Part shown: in pieces, positions 61,513-64,000 of the stretch
Layout of the letters: each line of letters begins with the position of its first letter
Numbering within the stretch: position 1 is the first letter of the stretch
DNA from: Micrococcales bacterium UBA2037
Lineage (GTDB): Bacteria; Actinomycetota; Actinomycetes; Actinomycetales; Microbacteriaceae
Length of the DNA stretch: 64,000 nucleotides
NCBI GenBank assembly: GCA_002333405.1
Contig: DDBH01000005.1
Span: 85,016-149,015 of the forward strand
Reading direction: 5' to 3'
Translations under genes and position numbers: made by a program
Notes under the pieces: model-generated
What the model was told of the DNA's origin: nothing
Seen by the model: the letters and a program-made list of their open reading frames with translations, nothing else
Databases searched by the model: none

Positions 61513-64000
61513 ATGGCCGAGCTGCTCTACCGCCTAGGAAAATTTTCTGCCCGAAAAGCACTTCTAGTTGTCTCTATCTGGTTGATTGCGATTTTGGGCT
61601 CGGGGGCAGCCGCAGTATTTGCTGGCGGAAAACTCAGCTCGAGTGTGACCTTGGATGGCATACCGTCTCAGGACCTGGTCTATCAGCTCCAGGAAACCTT
61701 CCCAGACGCCGGGCGCGGCGTGGGTCAAGCGGTCTTCCGCAAGGCCGACTCGGTTCCCTTCACGGATCAAGAAAAAGCTGAGATTGCCGAGCTGCTGGCT
61801 TCGGTTCAGCAGATTTCCGGTGTCAACGAAGCGCTTGATCCATTTGACGCTCAAGCCTCGCTTGATCAGCAGCGAGCAGACCTAGCGCAGGGTGCCAAGG
61901 ATTTAGCGCAAGGACAGCTTGACCTGGTAGCTGGTCAGGACTCGATTGATGCTTCGCTGGCTGAACTAGCCGACAAAAAGGCATTTTTAGTTGAGCAGGA
62001 GCAAGCGGTCTTGGCGGGCATCGAACAGCTGAGCACCGAAGGTTTACCCGGGGTTGATCAATTGCAGGCGAACCTTTTTGAGGTCCAGGCAGGCCTTGCA
62101 CAAATTCAGGCAGGCGAAGAACAGCTTGCAGCTGCTCAAGAGGATCTCGATGCGGGCAAAACTGAAGCGCTGCTCGCCCAGCGATCTTTGGATGCCGGAA
62201 CCGCGCTGCTTGATGCCGCATCAGGTTTTGGAATCGTCTCGAGCGACGGGCTAACCGCGCTTGCAAATATCTACTTCGATGTTCAAATCAGTGAGATTGA
62301 TGAGGCTCTTGCCGGTTCCGTGGTTTCACTAATCAAGGAGCTAACCCCAAGCTCGGTCCAAGTTGAGTTTTCGCAGTCACTAGTTTTCTCGCTTGATGGC
62401 CTGCTGGGCATTGGTGAAGTAATCGGGTTGCTTGTTGCGGCACTGGTGCTGATTGTGATGCTCCGAACCTTCATTGGTGCGGGTCTTCCGGTTATTGCTG
62501 CGATCGCCGGTGTTGCCATCTCAGCGGCAATCACCTTCGCGCTGTCTTCGGTCATTGAAATGACCAGCACCACACCACTGCTTGGAATCATGCTCGGGCT
62601 TGCCGTTGGGATTGACTATTCGCTGTTCATTCTCAATCGTCACCGTCGTCAGCTGAAGTCCGGAATCGAGCTTCATAAGTCGATTGGTCTAGCAAACGGA
62701 ACCAGCGGAAACGCAGTGGTGTTTGCCGGAGTGACCGTAATCATTGCGTTGCTGGCGCTAAATCTAACCGGGGTGGGCTTCCTAGGTCTGATGGGTAGTG
62801 CCGGTGCGCTGTCGATCGTAATTGCAGTGCTGGTTGCACTGAGCCTGGTCCCGGCTGTGCTGGGGTTGGCAGGCATGCGTGTGCTTACCAAGTCTGAACG
62901 CGCAAAGTTGCAGGAACTTGGGGCGAGCCAGGACGCTAGCCCGGTTGAAACCCCAGCCTCAACCACACCAGTGCTTGCGAATCGACACCCAATTTTGGTG
63001 ATGGTTTCAGTAATCGCAGCACTTGGCATTTTGGCAATCCCGGCATCGAGTCTTCGACTTGCTCTGCCTGATGGTGGGTCCGAGTCCCCAGATTCCACTG
63101 CCAACAAGTCCTACAACCTGATCGCTGACAGCTTTGGGTCCGGGGCTAACGGCAACCTGGTTGCCATCGCTCAGTTGCCAGAGTCGCTTGAAGATCTCGA
63201 GCAACTGGAGCTGCAGGCAACACTTGCCACAGAGCTTAGTTCGCTGGCATCGGTTGCCAGCGTGCTTCCTGCTGGAGTCAGTGAGTCTGGAACCGAGTTG
63301 ATGTTTGCTGTGATTCCCGAAGCTGGACCAACCAGTGAATCAACCGAGCAGCTGGTCTTTGACATTCGGAACCTCGGTGCCGAGCTCGAGCAGAGCCTGG
63401 CAGTGAGCATGGAAGTCACCGGTATCGCGGCCATCAACATCGACATGTCCAAAAAACTTGCCGACGTTCTGCCGCTTTACCTGGGAACCGTAATTCTGCT
63501 GTCGCTGGTGCTATTGATTGTTGTGTTCAGGTCTTTGCTGGTGCCACTGATTGCCACTGGCGGCTTCCTACTAACCGTGTTTGCAACGCTTGGTGCTGTC
63601 GTCGCTGTTTACCAGTGGGGTTGGCTGGCTGACCTATTCGGTGTTTATCAAGCGGGTCCACTACTCAGCTTCCTTCCGACGATTCTGATCGGAATTACTT
63701 TTGGGTTGGCCATGGACTACCAGTTGTTCTTGGTCTCCGGAATGCGTGAAGCCTACGTGCGCGGGAAGTCGGCAAACGAGTCCATCAACTACGGCATGCA
63801 CTTAGGTCGCGCCGTGGTCGTGGCGGCAGCAATCATCATGATTGCGGTGTTCGGTGGCTTCGCCTTCTCGCACCTTGCAATCATGAAGCCAATGGGCTTT
63901 GGTTTGGCGATGGGAGTTCTAATTGACGCGTTCCTGGTCAGGTTGCTGCTGATGCCAGCGGTGATGACCCTGCTTGGAAAGTCCGCCTGGTGGATCCCGA
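61513..64000 (+). CDS. MMPL family transporter, second copy (runs off the window)
   Basis: An open frame of at least 829 codons. It starts MAELLYRLGKFSARKALLVVSIWLIAIL, giving the first helix. A long Ala/Gln/Leu-rich coiled region follows (about residues 115-245, with ADLAQGAKDLAQGQLDLVAG), as in large actinobacterial MMPL proteins. A first helix bundle has MLGLAVGIDYSLFILNRHRRQLKSG, and a second has ITFGLAMDYQLFLVSGMREAYVRGKS (both with the GxDYxLF core). The stop codon is beyond base 64000. It exports an unknown lipid or drug. It differs from the gene at 12141 by the coiled insert, so it is not a recent duplicate. Confidence 0.87.
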   Translation, partial: MAELLYRLGKFSARKALLVVSIWLIAILGSGAAAVFAGGKLSSSVTLDGIPSQDLVYQLQETFPDAGRGVGQAVFRKADSVPFTDQEKAEIAELLASVQQISGVNEALDPFDAQASLDQQRADLAQGAKDLAQGQLDLVAGQDSIDASLAELADKKAFLVEQEQAVLAGIEQLSTEGLPGVDQLQANLFEVQAGLAQIQAGEEQLAAAQEDLDAGKTEALLAQRSLDAGTALLDAASGFGIVSSDGLTALANIYFDVQISEIDEALAGSVVSLIKELTPSSVQVEFSQSLVFSLDGLLGIGEVIGLLVAALVLIVMLRTFIGAGLPVIAAIAGVAISAAITFALSSVIEMTSTTPLLGIMLGLAVGIDYSLFILNRHRRQLKSGIELHKSIGLANGTSGNAVVFAGVTVIIALLALNLTGVGFLGLMGSAGALSIVIAVLVALSLVPAVLGLAGMRVLTKSERAKLQELGASQDASPVETPASTTPVLANRHPILVMVSVIAALGILAIPASSLRLALPDGGSESPDSTANKSYNLIADSFGSGANGNLVAIAQLPESLEDLEQLELQATLATELSSLASVASVLPAGVSESGTELMFAVIPEAGPTSESTEQLVFDIRNLGAELEQSLAVSMEVTGIAAINIDMSKKLADVLPLYLGTVILLSLVLLIVVFRSLLVPLIATGGFLLTVFATLGAVVAVYQWGWLADLFGVYQAGPLLSFLPTILIGITFGLAMDYQLFLVSGMREAYVRGKSANESINYGMHLGRAVVVAAAIIMIAVFGGFAFSHLAIMKPMGFGLAMGVLIDAFLVRLLLMPAVMTLLGKSAWWIP

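Overview
The window looks like a chromosomal stretch from a small-genome actinobacterium of the Microbacteriaceae, probably close to the freshwater Luna lineage (Rhodoluna/Aquiluna-like). This is an inference from several things. Base composition is balanced rather than strongly GC-rich, and genes are packed tightly, with many 1-4 base overlaps and GTG/TTG starts. Typical actinobacterial gene pairs are present: a HadA/HadB-like pair next to murB, tRNA-Trp-secE-nusG-rplK-rplA, a DUF4229 protein and a PLDc_N protein inside the menaquinone cluster, DUF3817, and a mycoredoxin-like protein. I saw no insertion sequence, prophage, CRISPR array or rRNA gene.

Layout. 1-9.3 kb: a menaquinone/isoprenoid block (menE end, menA, menD, isochorismate synthase, ubiE/menG, polyprenyl diphosphate synthase), then a ferredoxin-NADP reductase and an MFS transporter. 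9.3-12 kb: manA, yajQ, a LacI-type regulator and tRNA-Tyr. 12.1-20.8 kb: an MMPL transporter, then an alpha-glucan block of two GH13 glucosidases, a divergent sugar-binding lipoprotein and a third GH13 enzyme, with a LacI-type operator in the divergent gap. 20.8-26.7 kb: tRNA-Thr and tRNA-Met, the hadA/hadB-like genes, murB, an aminotransferase, and tRNA-Trp-secE-nusG-rplK-rplA. 26.7-34 kb: a RecB-like nuclease without its usual helicase half, a response regulator with a stand-alone kinase ATPase domain, a sugar kinase, a HAD phosphatase, a mycoredoxin and a DEAD-box helicase. 34-40 kb: rplJ-rplL behind a structured leader, a ZIP transporter, and the class Ib ribonucleotide reductase operon nrdH-nrdI-nrdE-nrdF. 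40-46.7 kb: a PCu(A)C copper chaperone with a Tat-exported DyP peroxidase, two efflux proteins, gnd and a threonine aldolase. 46.7-55.5 kb: a broken pta-ackA locus, a lipase-like hydrolase, a winged-helix regulator, DMT and DUF3817 membrane proteins, a class III aminotransferase, and a tight terC-wHTH-sbtA-sbtB operon. 55.5-64 kb: HrpA helicase, a semialdehyde dehydrogenase, a DUF1801 protein and the start of a second MMPL transporter that runs off the window.

The most unusual items are five. (1) The pta and ackA remnants are joined by what looks like one internal deletion. (2) A 16-residue Cys-rich ORF (MGCNCGKDSCGCGGSH) with a strong ribosome binding site closes the nrd operon, just before a terminator and a ZIP metal transporter. 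(3) A 28-codon ORF with 11 Met/Cys residues, apparently leaderless behind a near-consensus promoter, has a perfect hairpin over its stop codon and lies upstream of a winged-helix regulator. (4) A bicarbonate transporter/PII pair (SbtA/SbtB-like) is translationally coupled to terC and a small wHTH protein, behind twin palindromes. (5) An orphan kinase ATPase domain follows a response regulator.
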